Assembly (NCBI GenBank): GCA_946187325.1
Contig: CAMHQC010000010.1
Location: 1-63,881 of the forward strand
Reading direction: 5' to 3'
Origin: an uncultured Clostridia bacterium
Lineage (GTDB): Bacteria > Bacillota > Clostridia > Oscillospirales > Acutalibacteraceae
Length of the DNA: 63,881 nt
In this document: positions 32,814-40,892 of the stretch, piece by piece
Position numbering within the stretch: position 1 is the first letter of the stretch
Layout: the number at the start of each line of letters is the position of its first letter
Notes under the pieces: model-generated
Seen by the model: only the letters and a program-made list of their open reading frames with translations
What the model was told of the DNA's origin: nothing
The model's database searches: none
Position numbers and translations under genes: made by a program

Positions 32814-33690
32814 CTTTATTCTCCTTTCTCTTAGAGGAGAATCTTGACGAATTCTTTACGTAGACTTTAGTATCGTCAACTAAATCATTCTCGAGATGAG
32901 CAATTAGCGTTTCTCTGGAGAAATCCCGTCTAAGCTTTCCGTTAATAGCAACGGAAATATTACCCGTTTCCTCGCTCACTATAACGACCACAGCGTCGGA
33001 AACCTCACTAATACCGAGGGCGGCTCTATGGCGTGTACCTAAATTTATATCGACGCGTTTATTGTCGGTAAGAGGTAAAATACATCCCGCGGCGTAAATC
33101 TTTCCGTTTCGGATAATAGTCGCGCCGTCGTGCAAAGGAGCTTTGTTGAAAAAGATATTACCAAGTAACGCGACGGAGGGTTCACTGTCGAGAAGCGTTC
33201 CCGTATCCGCTATATCCGAAAGCTTAACGTCGCGCTCGAAAACTATCAGAGCGCCTGTTTTTGAGCTTGAAAATACTGTACAAACATCAGCTACGCAAAC
33301 TATAGAACGCTTAATAGCTTTAATTTCCTCGTCGGTTTTACCTTTACGGAACAGAAATGAAAAATACCTGTGTCCGAAGTTACTTTGACCGATACGCTCG
33401 AGAGCTTTTCGTATTTCGGGCTGAAAGATGATAGCGATAAATAGTACAGAAAACTCAAATAAGAGTCTCAGTATATTAGTCATCATAGTAAGTCCGAACA
33501 TAGTCGAAAGCAAATAAACGACTAAAAGGAATACTACACCCTTTAAAAGCTGTTCGGCGCGGGTTTCCCTGACGAGTTTAAAGAGGCTGAATATGATAAA
33601 TGTTACAGCAAGTATATCGATTATATCTTTAATTTGAATAGTACGAAATACCGCTATGATATTATTGAACAGTTCATTTAATATCTGCAT
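32803..33690 (-). CDS. cdaA: Diadenylate cyclase CdaA
   Basis: CdaA makes c-di-AMP from two ATP at the membrane, controlling potassium and osmotic balance and wall integrity. Three N-terminal membrane segments (about 15-95) precede the DisA_N/DAC catalytic domain. The active-site motifs are PLHDGATIIRNGKI (DGA) and LGTRHRAALGISE (RHR), followed by VVVIVSEETGNISVA. The long, charged C-tail (about 275-295) is typical of this type. AAGGAGG lies 6 bases before the ATG. It has its own promoter, unusually arranged with an anti-SD sequence in the -35/-10 spacer. Confidence 0.95.
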   Translation of the reverse strand: MQILNELFNNIIAVFRTIQIKDIIDILAVTFIIFSLFKLVRETRAEQLLKGVVFLLVVYLLSTMFGLTMMTNILRLLFEFSVLFIAIIFQPEIRKALERIGQSNFGHRYFSFLFRKGKTDEEIKAIKRSIVCVADVCTVFSSSKTGALIVFERDVKLSDIADTGTLLDSEPSVALLGNIFFNKAPLHDGATIIRNGKIYAAGCILPLTDNKRVDINLGTRHRAALGISEVSDAVVVIVSEETGNISVAINGKLRRDFSRETLIAHLENDLVDDTKVYVKNSSRFSSKRKENKDEE

Positions 33691-33692
33691 AT

Positions 33693-33761
33693 TAACCTCC
33701 TTGTTGATTTTTAGTAAAACTTTTACTTTTAAATTATATCATAAACAAGGAGGTTATTCAA
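33693..33761 (-). promoter_or_regulatory. cdaA promoter with SD/anti-SD inverted repeat
   Basis: Minus strand: -35 TTGAAT (33761-33756), 17-base spacer, -10 TATAAT (33738-33733). A perfect 13-base inverted repeat joins the spacer (33744-33756, minus-strand TAACCTCCTTGTT) with the cdaA SD region (33693-33705, minus-strand AACAAGGAGGTTA). Transcripts starting at this promoter lack the first arm; read-through transcripts from the upstream gene would carry both arms and could hide the SD. Confidence 0.7.
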
Positions 33762-33765
33762 GTAA

Positions 33766-34902
33766 TTATTTAATTTTATAAACAGCGTTTATAAGAGATT
33801 TAATGTCGGATTTCGCGGTAAAAGCCGACGGAACTACTCTTATAGTACCTGAATCAAAGGTATTATAGCTTTTATGCGCGAGCGGAGCGCAGTGTAATCC
33901 GGAGCGTGTAGCTATATTAAACTTAGAGCTTAAAACCTCCGAAACCGATTCGCAGTCTTTATCCTTTATATTAAAAGATAATACAGGAAGATAGTTTTCG
34001 TTTTCGGGCTTTTGAGTATATAAAATAACGTTTGGAATTTTAGCGAGTTCAGTGTAAGCGTAGTTAATCAGCGACATTTCTTTTTTGTAAAGGTTATTTA
34101 CACCTCTTTGACGCACAAAGCTTATCCCCGCGCTGAGTCCGATTATCCCCGAAAAATTCACGGTTCCGCTTTCGAATTTATCGGGTAGAATTTCAGGCTG
34201 ATTGTAATTAGCTGAATTACTGCCCGTACCGCCCTCGACTAAGCTGTCGGGAATTATATCGGTATTTATTATCAAAACGCCTGTACCCATCGGACCGTAT
34301 AAGCCCTTATGTCCCGCCGCGCAGAGATAATCTATAGACGAGTTGCTCAAATTTATATCGACTAAGCCTGCCGCCTGAGCGCTGTCTACACAGGTTAAAA
34401 TTCCGTACTGATGACACATAGCGCAGATTCTGTTAAAGGGTAATTTTACTCCAAACACGTTCGAAGCGCAGGTGCAGACAAGAAGCTTTGTATTTTCATT
34501 GATAGCGTTTCTGAAATTTGATAAAGTTTTTTCGTTATCGTTTTCAACAACCTCCGCGATCGTATAAGTTACACCTGACTTTCTGAGTTTTTCAATCGGT
34601 CGTAAAACGGCGTTATGCTCGAGGGACGATATTATAACGTGGTCGCCTTTTTTTAATGTTCCTTTAATAACAATATTTAAAGCCTCGGTACAGTTAAGCG
34701 TAAAAATTACGTTTGACGGGTCTTTGGCGCCGAAGAAATCCGCGATATCAGCTCTGGCGTTATAAACCATTTCGGACGCTTTAATAGCGAGCCTATGCCC
34801 CGCCCTGCCTGGATTAGCGCTAAATTTCATAGCGTTATTTACGCTGCTTGTAACTATATTAGGCTTTGGAAAAGTAGTCGCGCCGTTATCAAGATATATC
34901 AT
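33766..34902 (-). CDS. Cysteine desulfurase-like PLP enzyme (TIGR01977 type)
   Basis: This is a class V aminotransferase-fold enzyme that should release sulfur (or selenium) from cysteine (or selenocysteine). N-terminus MIYLDNGATTFPKPN; substrate region LEHNAVLRPI; VDSAQAAGLVDINL; the PLP lysine in AAGHKGLYGPMGTG (near residue 200); and the persulfide-type Cys in RSGLHCAPLAHK (near residue 337). Length is 378 aa. It overlaps the DUF3343 gene by 4 bases. This pairing, without IscU or SufU scaffolds, resembles sulfur/selenium carrier loci (compare EF2568 of Enterococcus) rather than a Fe-S assembly operon. No selD is in the window. Confidence 0.88.
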   Translation of the reverse strand: MIYLDNGATTFPKPNIVTSSVNNAMKFSANPGRAGHRLAIKASEMVYNARADIADFFGAKDPSNVIFTLNCTEALNIVIKGTLKKGDHVIISSLEHNAVLRPIEKLRKSGVTYTIAEVVENDNEKTLSNFRNAINENTKLLVCTCASNVFGVKLPFNRICAMCHQYGILTCVDSAQAAGLVDINLSNSSIDYLCAAGHKGLYGPMGTGVLIINTDIIPDSLVEGGTGSNSANYNQPEILPDKFESGTVNFSGIIGLSAGISFVRQRGVNNLYKKEMSLINYAYTELAKIPNVILYTQKPENENYLPVLSFNIKDKDCESVSEVLSSKFNIATRSGLHCAPLAHKSYNTFDSGTIRVVPSAFTAKSDIKSLINAVYKIK

Positions 34903-35117
34903 AACACATCAGCTCGTCCGAGAATTTTTATATTATTATCGTTTAAAATACCGACGGCTTTTTCTATATTATTCTTGAGTAAAACTCCGTAACTGCACGC
35001 GCCCTGACCTTTTTTAGCGGGAATTCTTTGAACTTTGGAGTATATTCCGTGTTTTTTTAGAATATCTCGAGCTTTCATAGCCGAAGTTACGGAGGAAAGT
35101 CTGATTAAGTTGTCCAT
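34899..35117 (-). CDS. DUF3343 protein (putative Se/S carrier-like)
   Basis: This 72-residue protein matches PF11823, annotated as putative selenium/sulfur carrier-like. It begins LIRLSSVTSAMKARDILKKHGI and has the conserved middle VQRIPAKKGQGACSYGVLL with one Cys (in GACSYG), the likely persulfide or selenosulfide carrier. It comes first in a two-gene operon with the cysteine desulfurase, overlapping by 4 bases. GAGGTG is the SD. Its leader carries an SD-sequestering hairpin arrangement like that of cdaA. Confidence 0.82.
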   Translation of the reverse strand: MDNLIRLSSVTSAMKARDILKKHGIYSKVQRIPAKKGQGACSYGVLLKNNIEKAVGILNDNNIKILGRADVL

Positions 35118-35123
35118 TTTTTC

Positions 35124-35169
35124 ACCTCGTTTATTAACATATTATGTGTTAAAAACTTTGAGGTTACAA
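35124..35169 (-). promoter_or_regulatory. DUF3343 promoter with SD/anti-SD hairpin
   Basis: Minus strand: -35 TTGTAA (35169-35164), 17-base spacer, -10 CATAAT (35146-35141). The spacer contains ACCTC-AAA-GTTT-TTAACA, which can pair with TGTTAA-T-AAAC-GAGGT downstream, a 15-bp hairpin with small bulges whose last five bases are the SD. The -10 element is in the loop. Normal transcripts lack the first arm. Confidence 0.6.
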
Positions 35170-35176
35170 AAGAAAA

Positions 35177-35195
35177 CGCGGCGATTACCGCCGCG
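35177..35195 (-). terminator. Terminator of the asd-dapA-dapB operon
   Basis: CGCGGCG / CGCCGCG with loop ATTAC (plus-strand view); on the minus strand it is followed by TTTTCTTTT. Confidence 0.85.
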
Positions 35196-35212
35196 CTGAA
35201 TATTTATTGATA

Positions 35213-35977
35213 CTAATTAAGCTTTTCGCTGAGCATTTGGCTCATATTATACATACCCGAGGGCTTGCCGACGATAAATATCGCGGCGTTGATAGCACCT
35301 GTGGCGAAAAGTTCTTTTGACTGCGATTGGTGTGATAGAGTAACAACCTCGTCGTGTCCCGCAAAGATAACATCGTGTTCACCGACTATAGTACCGCCTC
35401 TGATAGAGTGGATTCCGATTTCGTCCTTGGAACGTTTACGGCGGTAAGCGTGACGGTCATAAACATACTGAGGTTCCTTTTCGAGTTCCTCGGATATACC
35501 GTCGGCAATCATAATAGCGGTTCCCGACGGAGCGTCTACCTTTTGGTTGTGATGTTTTTCTACAATTTCAATATCAAAATCATTACCGAGAACCTTTGTT
35601 GCCTGTTTGGCGAGTTCAATTAAAAGGTTGACTCCGAGCGACATATTGCCCGAATAGAATACGGGAATTTTCTCGGAAGCGGATTTAATCTTTTTAATCT
35701 GTTCGTCGGAATAGCCTGTAGTACAGATTATAACAGGCGTTGAGTTTTTAAGACAGTAATTGAGCATAGAATCCAGACACGCGGGATTTGAGAAATCGAC
35801 TACCACGTCAGCGCTCTCTTTAATATCGGAAAAATCCTTATAGGTCGGGAAAGAATAGTTATTTTCGCCGAAAGCGTCTACTCCGCATACAATCCCGCAG
35901 TTATCGTTATTCTCGGCGGAAGAAGCTACAACGTGCCCCATCTTTCCGTTACATCCACATAAAATTATTTTAGTCAT
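35213..35977 (-). CDS. dapB: 4-hydroxy-tetrahydrodipicolinate reductase
   Basis: DapB reduces the product of DapA with NAD(P)H in the diaminopimelate/lysine pathway. Marks: dinucleotide fold IILCGCNGKMGHVVASSA at the N-terminus, VVDFSNPACLDSML, ICTTGYSDEQ, FYSGNMSLGVNLLI, and the catalytic EKHHNQKVDAPSGTA (about 143-157). Length, 254 aa, is normal. It is separated from dapA by 91 bases that contain a terminator-like hairpin, so its expression may be lower than that of dapA. Confidence 0.95.
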   Translation of the reverse strand: MTKIILCGCNGKMGHVVASSAENNDNCGIVCGVDAFGENNYSFPTYKDFSDIKESADVVVDFSNPACLDSMLNYCLKNSTPVIICTTGYSDEQIKKIKSASEKIPVFYSGNMSLGVNLLIELAKQATKVLGNDFDIEIVEKHHNQKVDAPSGTAIMIADGISEELEKEPQYVYDRHAYRRKRSKDEIGIHSIRGGTIVGEHDVIFAGHDEVVTLSHQSQSKELFATGAINAAIFIVGKPSGMYNMSQMLSEKLN

Positions 35978-36043
35978 TTAAACGTCCCCTTTTAGTAAGA
36001 ATGCTTTATACAAGCTTTTAGATATTTCCTATAGAGTTAAGAA

Positions 36044-36062
36044 AGCGTGCTTAACGCACGCT
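36044..36062 (-). terminator. Terminator-like hairpin between dapA and dapB
   Basis: AGCGTGC / GCACGCT, loop TTAAC; on the minus strand it is followed by TTTCTT. Probably a partial terminator or a processing site. Confidence 0.6.
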
Positions 36063-36068
36063 CCCTGA

Positions 36069-36971
36069 TTATTTAGTGTATTTACCGATTAAATCATATT
36101 TAGTAAGGCAAGCCTTTAAGGCGTGATAACCCGAGGTACTCATAGGCACGAGGGGTAATCTGCACTCGCCCGCGTTAAAGCCGAATAAGTTCATAGCTGT
36201 TTTAACAGGAATAGGATTGACGTCGGCAAACATAATATTCATAAGCTCGAGATAATGGAAGTGCATTTTTCTCGCTTCCTCAAAGTTATTATCTAAACAT
36301 AGCTGACAGAGATCGTGCATTTCCTGAGGACAAATATTAGCGAATACCGAAATAACGCCTAAAGCGCCTAAAGACATAAACGGTACAGTCTGGTCGTCGT
36401 TACCTGAATATACGTCGAGATTATCTCCGCAGAGCGAGCGTATTAAGGCTACCTGAGAGATATCTCCGCTGGCTTCCTTGATAGCGGCGATGTTGGGATG
36501 TTTACTAAGCTCCGCGCAAGTTTCAGGTTTAATATTACAGCCTGTTCTTGACGGTACATTGTAAAGAATAATAGGAAGATTCACGGAATCGGCAATAGTG
36601 TTAAAATGCTTAACAAGTCCATTCTGTGAAGTTTTATTATAGTAAGGCGTAACGGTTAACAGCGCGTCTATACCCGACTCCTCGGCTTCCTTGGAGAGCT
36701 TGATAGCGGTGCGGGTATCGTTGCTGCCTGTACCGCCGATAACGACAGTACGACCGTTAACCTTTTCGGCAACAAATTTTAAAACAGCGCTGTGTTCTTT
36801 CTCGGACAAGGTAGCCGCTTCACCTGTAGTACCGCAGGCGATAATAGCGTCCGTACCGTTAGCAATATGAAACTCTAAAAGTTCTTCTAAAGCGTCATAG
36901 TTTACACTAAGATCTTCGTTCATCGGCGTAATAAGAGCGACGCCTGAACCTGTGAAAATTGGTTTGTTCAT
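36069..36971 (-). CDS. dapA: 4-hydroxy-tetrahydrodipicolinate synthase
   Basis: DapA condenses pyruvate with aspartate semialdehyde, the first committed step to diaminopimelate. Marks: GSGVALITPMNEDLSVNY, ACGTTGEAATLSEKEH, VIGGTGSNDTRTAI, PYYNKTSQNGLVKHF, the LYNVPSRTGCNI motif and the Schiff-base lysine in AAIKEASGD (near residue 161). The ATG at 36971 has GGAGG 6 bases upstream; the frame extends to 36983 without need. Length is 300 aa. It follows asd closely. Confidence 0.96.
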   Translation of the reverse strand: MNKPIFTGSGVALITPMNEDLSVNYDALEELLEFHIANGTDAIIACGTTGEAATLSEKEHSAVLKFVAEKVNGRTVVIGGTGSNDTRTAIKLSKEAEESGIDALLTVTPYYNKTSQNGLVKHFNTIADSVNLPIILYNVPSRTGCNIKPETCAELSKHPNIAAIKEASGDISQVALIRSLCGDNLDVYSGNDDQTVPFMSLGALGVISVFANICPQEMHDLCQLCLDNNFEEARKMHFHYLELMNIMFADVNPIPVKTAMNLFGFNAGECRLPLVPMSTSGYHALKACLTKYDLIGKYTK

Positions 36972-36989
36972 ATTTACCTCCAAATCTAA

Positions 36990-38069
36990 TTAATCGATAT
37001 AACCTTCCGCGCAGAGAAGCTCAGCCAGAAGTACAGCTCCGCCCGCGGCTCCTCTTAATGTATTATGAGACATACATACGAATTTTAAATCATACTGAGT
37101 ATCCTCTCTGAGACGTCCTACAGATATAGCCATACCGCCCTCTAACAGTCTTGAGGACTTAATCTGAGGCTGATCAGGCTCGGTAAAGTAGTGTAAGAAC
37201 TGCTTGGGAGCGCTCGGGAGTTCGAGCTCCTGCGCTCTGCCCTTATAGCTTTCCCACGTTTTAATTACTTCCTCAACAGAAGGAGCCTTATCCTTAAACG
37301 ACATAAACACGGCCGCCGTGTGACCGTCGGATACAGGTACTCTAAGGCACTGGGAAGTAATACTTATTTCAGTATTGTTAACAATCTCGCCGTTCTCGAT
37401 TTTACCCCAGATTTTGAGCGGTTCTTTCTCGGACTTTTCTTCCTCGCCGCCGATATAAGGAATAAGGTTATCTACCATCTCGGGCCAGGTTTCGAAAGTT
37501 TTACCCGCGCCGGAGATTGCCTGGTAAGTACAAGCGAGGACTTTATTAACGCCGAACTTACGTAAGGGGTTAATCGCGGGAACGTAGCTCTGTAAGGAAC
37601 AGTTAGACTTAACGGCTATGAAGCCTCTCTTAGTTCCGAGACGCTTTTTCTGAGATTCAATAATCTTAATATGGTCAGCGTTAATCTCGGGGATAACCAT
37701 AGGTACGTCCGGAGTAAAGCGGTGAGCCGAGTTATTTGAAACAATCGGACACTCAGCCTTAGCGTAAGCTTCCTCCAATGCCTTAATCTCATCCTTGGGC
37801 ATATTTACGGCGCAGAAACAGAAATCAACTGTCTGAGCGACTTTCTCAACTTCACCCGCGTCCATTACTACCATATCCTTAACCTTTTCAGGCATAGGAT
37901 CAGAAAGTAACCAGCGGTTGTTCATAATCTCGCCGTACTTTTTACCCGCGCTTCTGGAGCTTGCGGCTAAAGTGGTGATATTAAACCACGGGTGATTATT
38001 AAGTAAAAGTATAAATCTCTGTCCTACCATTCCGGTAGCTCCGATAATTCCGACATTAAATTTTTTCAT
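36990..38069 (-). CDS. asd: Aspartate-semialdehyde dehydrogenase
   Basis: Asd reduces aspartyl phosphate to the semialdehyde that feeds lysine/DAP, threonine and methionine. The NADP-binding start is FNVGIIGATGMVGQRFI; the active Cys is in VKSNCSLQSYVPAINPL (near residue 156); QAISGAGKTFETWPEM and the catalytic His region RVPVSDGHTAAVFMSF follow. At 359 aa it is closer to the archaeal/fungal-like long type than to the E. coli type. The ATG at 38069 has GGAGGTC upstream. A clear promoter starts the operon, with about a 100-base leader; no lysine riboswitch core is visible in it. Confidence 0.95.
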   Translation of the reverse strand: MKKFNVGIIGATGMVGQRFILLLNNHPWFNITTLAASSRSAGKKYGEIMNNRWLLSDPMPEKVKDMVVMDAGEVEKVAQTVDFCFCAVNMPKDEIKALEEAYAKAECPIVSNNSAHRFTPDVPMVIPEINADHIKIIESQKKRLGTKRGFIAVKSNCSLQSYVPAINPLRKFGVNKVLACTYQAISGAGKTFETWPEMVDNLIPYIGGEEEKSEKEPLKIWGKIENGEIVNNTEISITSQCLRVPVSDGHTAAVFMSFKDKAPSVEEVIKTWESYKGRAQELELPSAPKQFLHYFTEPDQPQIKSSRLLEGGMAISVGRLREDTQYDLKFVCMSHNTLRGAAGGAVLLAELLCAEGYID

Positions 38070-38176
38070 TTTGACCTCCACAATATTACAATTTTTTAAG
38101 AATAGTTGTATATTAAACCTAAATAAGTTATTATATATAGGTATTTAAAGCTTAAGACATACTATATCTACCCTAT

Positions 38177-38205
38177 AATATACCATTATAAAGATTTAAT
38201 GTCAA
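38177..38205 (-). promoter_or_regulatory. asd operon promoter
   Basis: Minus strand: TTGACA (38205-38200), 17-base spacer, TATATT (38182-38177). Confidence 0.75.
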
Positions 38206-38236
38206 TTATTTATTAAAAAATTATGAAAGGTTTATT

Positions 38237-39259
38237 ATGAACACAAGTGATTTTTACTATGATTTACCCAAGGAGCTGATTGCTCAGACTCCCGTAGAGC
38301 CGAGAGATTCTTCAAGACTTTTAGTCCTCGGTAAAAACAGCGGTAATATCGAACACAAGCATTTTTACGATATTATAGATTATTTAGAGGAAGGTGACTG
38401 CTTAATCGCGAACGACTCCAGAGTTATTCCCGCGAGGATATTCGGCACCAAGGATACAGGCGCTAACGTAGAATTCTTGCTTTTAAAGCAAATAAGCGGT
38501 AATAAATGGGAAACGCTCTGTAAACCGGGTAAAAAAGCTAAAGCAGGAACTAAATTCACCTTTGGCGGCGGAATTATGGAAGCCGAGGTGGTTGAGGTTA
38601 AGGATGACGGAAACAGAATTGTGGATTTTAAGTGTGACGAAAACTTTTTCGCGACGCTCGATAAAATCGGACAAATGCCCCTTCCCCCTTATATAACGGA
38701 GAAATTAAAGGATAAAGAGAGATACCAAACCGTTTACTCTAACGAGCTCGGCTCAGCCGCGGCGCCTACGGCAGGGCTTCATTTTACCAAAGAGCTTATG
38801 GATAGAATAAAAGCCAAGGGCGTTAATATAGGTTATGTTACGCTTCACGTAGGATTGGGAACTTTCAGACCTGTTAAAGTCGAGGACGTTACTAAACATA
38901 AAATGCACAGCGAGCATTACGAAATTCCCGAAGAAACGGCAAAGCTGATTCAAGAAACTAAAAGGAACGGTAAGAGAGTTATCGCGGTCGGTACTACATC
39001 TTGCAGAACCTTAGAGAGCGTCGCTTCTCAGTTCGGAGAGATTATGGCTTGCGACGGTTGGACGGATATATTTATTTACCCCGGGTATGAATTCAAGGTA
39101 CTCGACGGGCTTATTACAAACTTCCACCTGCCTGAAAGTACGCTTATTATGCTCGTTTCGGCTTTCGCGGGTTATGATAATATTATGAACGCTTACAAAA
39201 CAGCCGTTGACGAGAGATACAGATTTTTCTCGTTCGGCGACGCTATGGCGATTTTATAG
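38237..39259 (+). CDS. queA: S-adenosylmethionine:tRNA ribosyltransferase-isomerase
   Basis: QueA transfers ribose from SAM to preQ1-tRNA to give epoxyqueuosine. Marks: [21 protein letters not shown] at the N-terminus (quoted partly), [50 protein letters not shown] and the C-terminal [20 protein letters not shown]. Length, 340 aa, is normal. AAAGG lies before the ATG. It is followed after 9 bases by tgt, the classic queuosine pair; preQ1 synthesis genes are not in the window. Confidence 0.96.
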   Translation: MNTSDFYYDLPKELIAQTPVEPRDSSRLLVLGKNSGNIEHKHFYDIIDYLEEGDCLIANDSRVIPARIFGTKDTGANVEFLLLKQISGNKWETLCKPGKKAKAGTKFTFGGGIMEAEVVEVKDDGNRIVDFKCDENFFATLDKIGQMPLPPYITEKLKDKERYQTVYSNELGSAAAPTAGLHFTKELMDRIKAKGVNIGYVTLHVGLGTFRPVKVEDVTKHKMHSEHYEIPEETAKLIQETKRNGKRVIAVGTTSCRTLESVASQFGEIMACDGWTDIFIYPGYEFKVLDGLITNFHLPESTLIMLVSAFAGYDNIMNAYKTAVDERYRFFSFGDAMAIL

Positions 39260-39268
39260 GAGAACAAA

Positions 39269-40399
39269 ATGTTTAAGATTATAAAAAAGCAAGGTAACGC
39301 CCGCCGAGGTGTTATTAATACCGTACACGGAAAGGTTCAAACCCCCGCGTTTATGAACGTCGCGACCTGCGGAGCGATTAAAGGAGCGTTATCGGCATTC
39401 GATTTAAAGGACGTAAAATGTCAGATTATGCTCAGCAATACGTACCATTTACATCTGCGCCCGGGCGATGAAAACATTAAAAAACTCGGCGGACTTCATA
39501 AATTTACTAAATGGAACGGACCTATACTCACAGACAGCGGCGGATTTCAGGTTTTTTCGCTCGCTAAGCTTCGCGACATTTCCGAGGACGGAGTAGTATT
39601 TAACTCACATATTGACGGTCATAAAATTTTTATGACGCCTGAGCTAAGTATGCAAATTCAATCTAACCTCGGTTCTACTATAGCTATGGCTTTTGATGAA
39701 TGTGTTGAAAATCCGTCGCCTTACGATTACACTAAGAAATCTGCCGAGCTTACGGCGAGATGGCTTAAAAGATGTAAGGACGAGATGGCGCGTCTGAACT
39801 CGCTTGAGGACACAATAAATAAAAACCAGCTCTTGTTCGGTATTAACCAAGGCGGTATTTATAAAGACCTTAGAGTTGAGCATATGAAAACCATAGCCGA
39901 TATGGATTTACCCGGTTACGCTATAGGAGGGCTTGCCGTAGGAGAAGAAACTAAGGTTATGTACGAGATTATCGACGAAGTAATCCCGTACGCGCCTGAG
40001 AACAAGCCGAGGTACCTTATGGGCGTAGGCACACCCGTAAACATTTTGGAAGCGGTTTACCGCGGAGTCGATATGTTCGACTGCGTTATGCCGAGCAGAA
40101 ACGCGCGTCACGGTCATCTGTTCACGTGGAGCGGTATAAGAAATATAATGAACGCTAAATATGAACTCGATGAAGCTCCTGTCGATGAGAAATGCGATTG
40201 TCAGGTTTGCAGAAGCTTCAGCAGAGCTTATATACGACATCTTATGAAAGCGGGAGAAATGCTCGGAATGAGACTTTGCGTTATACATAATCTTCATTTT
40301 TATAATACTCTGCTCGAAAAAATACGTGAGGAACTTGATAACGACAATTTCGAAAACTTCTATAAAACAAATCGCGAAATCTTAGGAAACAGAATTTAA
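39269..40399 (+). CDS. tgt: Queuine/preQ1 tRNA-guanine transglycosylase
   Basis: Tgt swaps the wobble guanine of GUN tRNAs for preQ1. Marks: GKVQTPAFMNVATCGAIKG, MLSNTYHLHLRPGDE, the catalytic LTDSGGFQVFSL, FDECVENPSP, YAIGGLAVGEE, the nucleophile block FDCVMPSRNARHG, and the zinc site CDCQVCRSFSRAYIRHL with a later His (VIHNLHF). Length is 376 aa. A good AGGAG SD precedes the ATG. It forms an operon with queA; yajC has its own promoter downstream. Confidence 0.96.
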   Translation: MFKIIKKQGNARRGVINTVHGKVQTPAFMNVATCGAIKGALSAFDLKDVKCQIMLSNTYHLHLRPGDENIKKLGGLHKFTKWNGPILTDSGGFQVFSLAKLRDISEDGVVFNSHIDGHKIFMTPELSMQIQSNLGSTIAMAFDECVENPSPYDYTKKSAELTARWLKRCKDEMARLNSLEDTINKNQLLFGINQGGIYKDLRVEHMKTIADMDLPGYAIGGLAVGEETKVMYEIIDEVIPYAPENKPRYLMGVGTPVNILEAVYRGVDMFDCVMPSRNARHGHLFTWSGIRNIMNAKYELDEAPVDEKCDCQVCRSFSRAYIRHLMKAGEMLGMRLCVIHNLHFYNTLLEKIREELDNDNFENFYKTNREILGNRI

Positions 40400-40412
40400 T
40401 TAGCAAAAACAC

Positions 40413-40441
40413 TTGCAAGTTATGAAAAAATCTGCTATAAT
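40413..40441 (+). promoter_or_regulatory. yajC promoter
   Basis: TTGCAA at 40413-40418, 17-base spacer, TATAAT at 40436-40441. Confidence 0.8.
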
Positions 40442-40485
40442 GCCCTATGGTTTAAAAAAATAAATAATTGAAAGGAATATTGAAT

Positions 40486-40833
40486 ATGAATGCACAAGGC
40501 GGCGGACAGTCGATGATTTTAATGATAGTTATATACGTAGCGATTTTCGCGGCGTTATATTTCTTCTTAATCAGACCTAACTCAAAGAAAAAGAAAGAAG
40601 AAGCCGAGCTTAGAAATAATCTTGAAATCGGCGACGAGATTACAACAATCGGCGGAATTATGGGCAGAGTTGTCGCAATCAAAGAGGACGAGGACGCCAT
40701 AATTATTGAGACAGGTTCAGACCGAGTTAAGATGAAGTTTAAGAAATGGGCTATCTCCTCTATCAACACAGCTAAAGAACAGCCCGCAAACGCTACAGAG
40801 AAAAAAGGATTTTTCTCAAGATTTAAAAAATAA
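40486..40833 (+). CDS. yajC: Preprotein translocase subunit YajC
   Basis: YajC is a small accessory subunit of SecDF-YajC in the protein-export apparatus. One membrane helix (about 8-28: SMILMIVIYVAIFAALYFFLI) is followed by the signature RPNSKKKKEEAELRNNLEIGDEITTIGGIMGRV (about 29-60). The C-tail is basic. The ATG at 40486 has AAAGGA upstream. It follows queA-tgt, a common order in many bacteria; secD/secF, usually next, are missing here. Confidence 0.92.
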   Translation: MNAQGGGQSMILMIVIYVAIFAALYFFLIRPNSKKKKEEAELRNNLEIGDEITTIGGIMGRVVAIKEDEDAIIIETGSDRVKMKFKKWAISSINTAKEQPANATEKKGFFSRFKK

Positions 40834-40849
40834 TGAATAAATAATTAAA

Positions 40850-40885
40850 CCCCCGAGTATAATCTATTAGGATTATATTCGGGGG
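40850..40885 (+). terminator. Hairpin after yajC that also contains the next gene's SD
   Basis: 15-bp stem CCCCCGAGTATAATC / GATTATATTCGGGGG, loop TATTAG, followed by AATTTTT. It looks like an intrinsic terminator, but the GGGGG of the 3' arm is also the only SD-like sequence 7 bases before the ATG at 40893. Confidence 0.8.
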
Positions 40886-40892
40886 AATTTTT

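Noticed and set aside
38083..38176. Lysine riboswitch before asd
   Set aside because: The leader is only about 100 bases and lacks the L-box core motifs.
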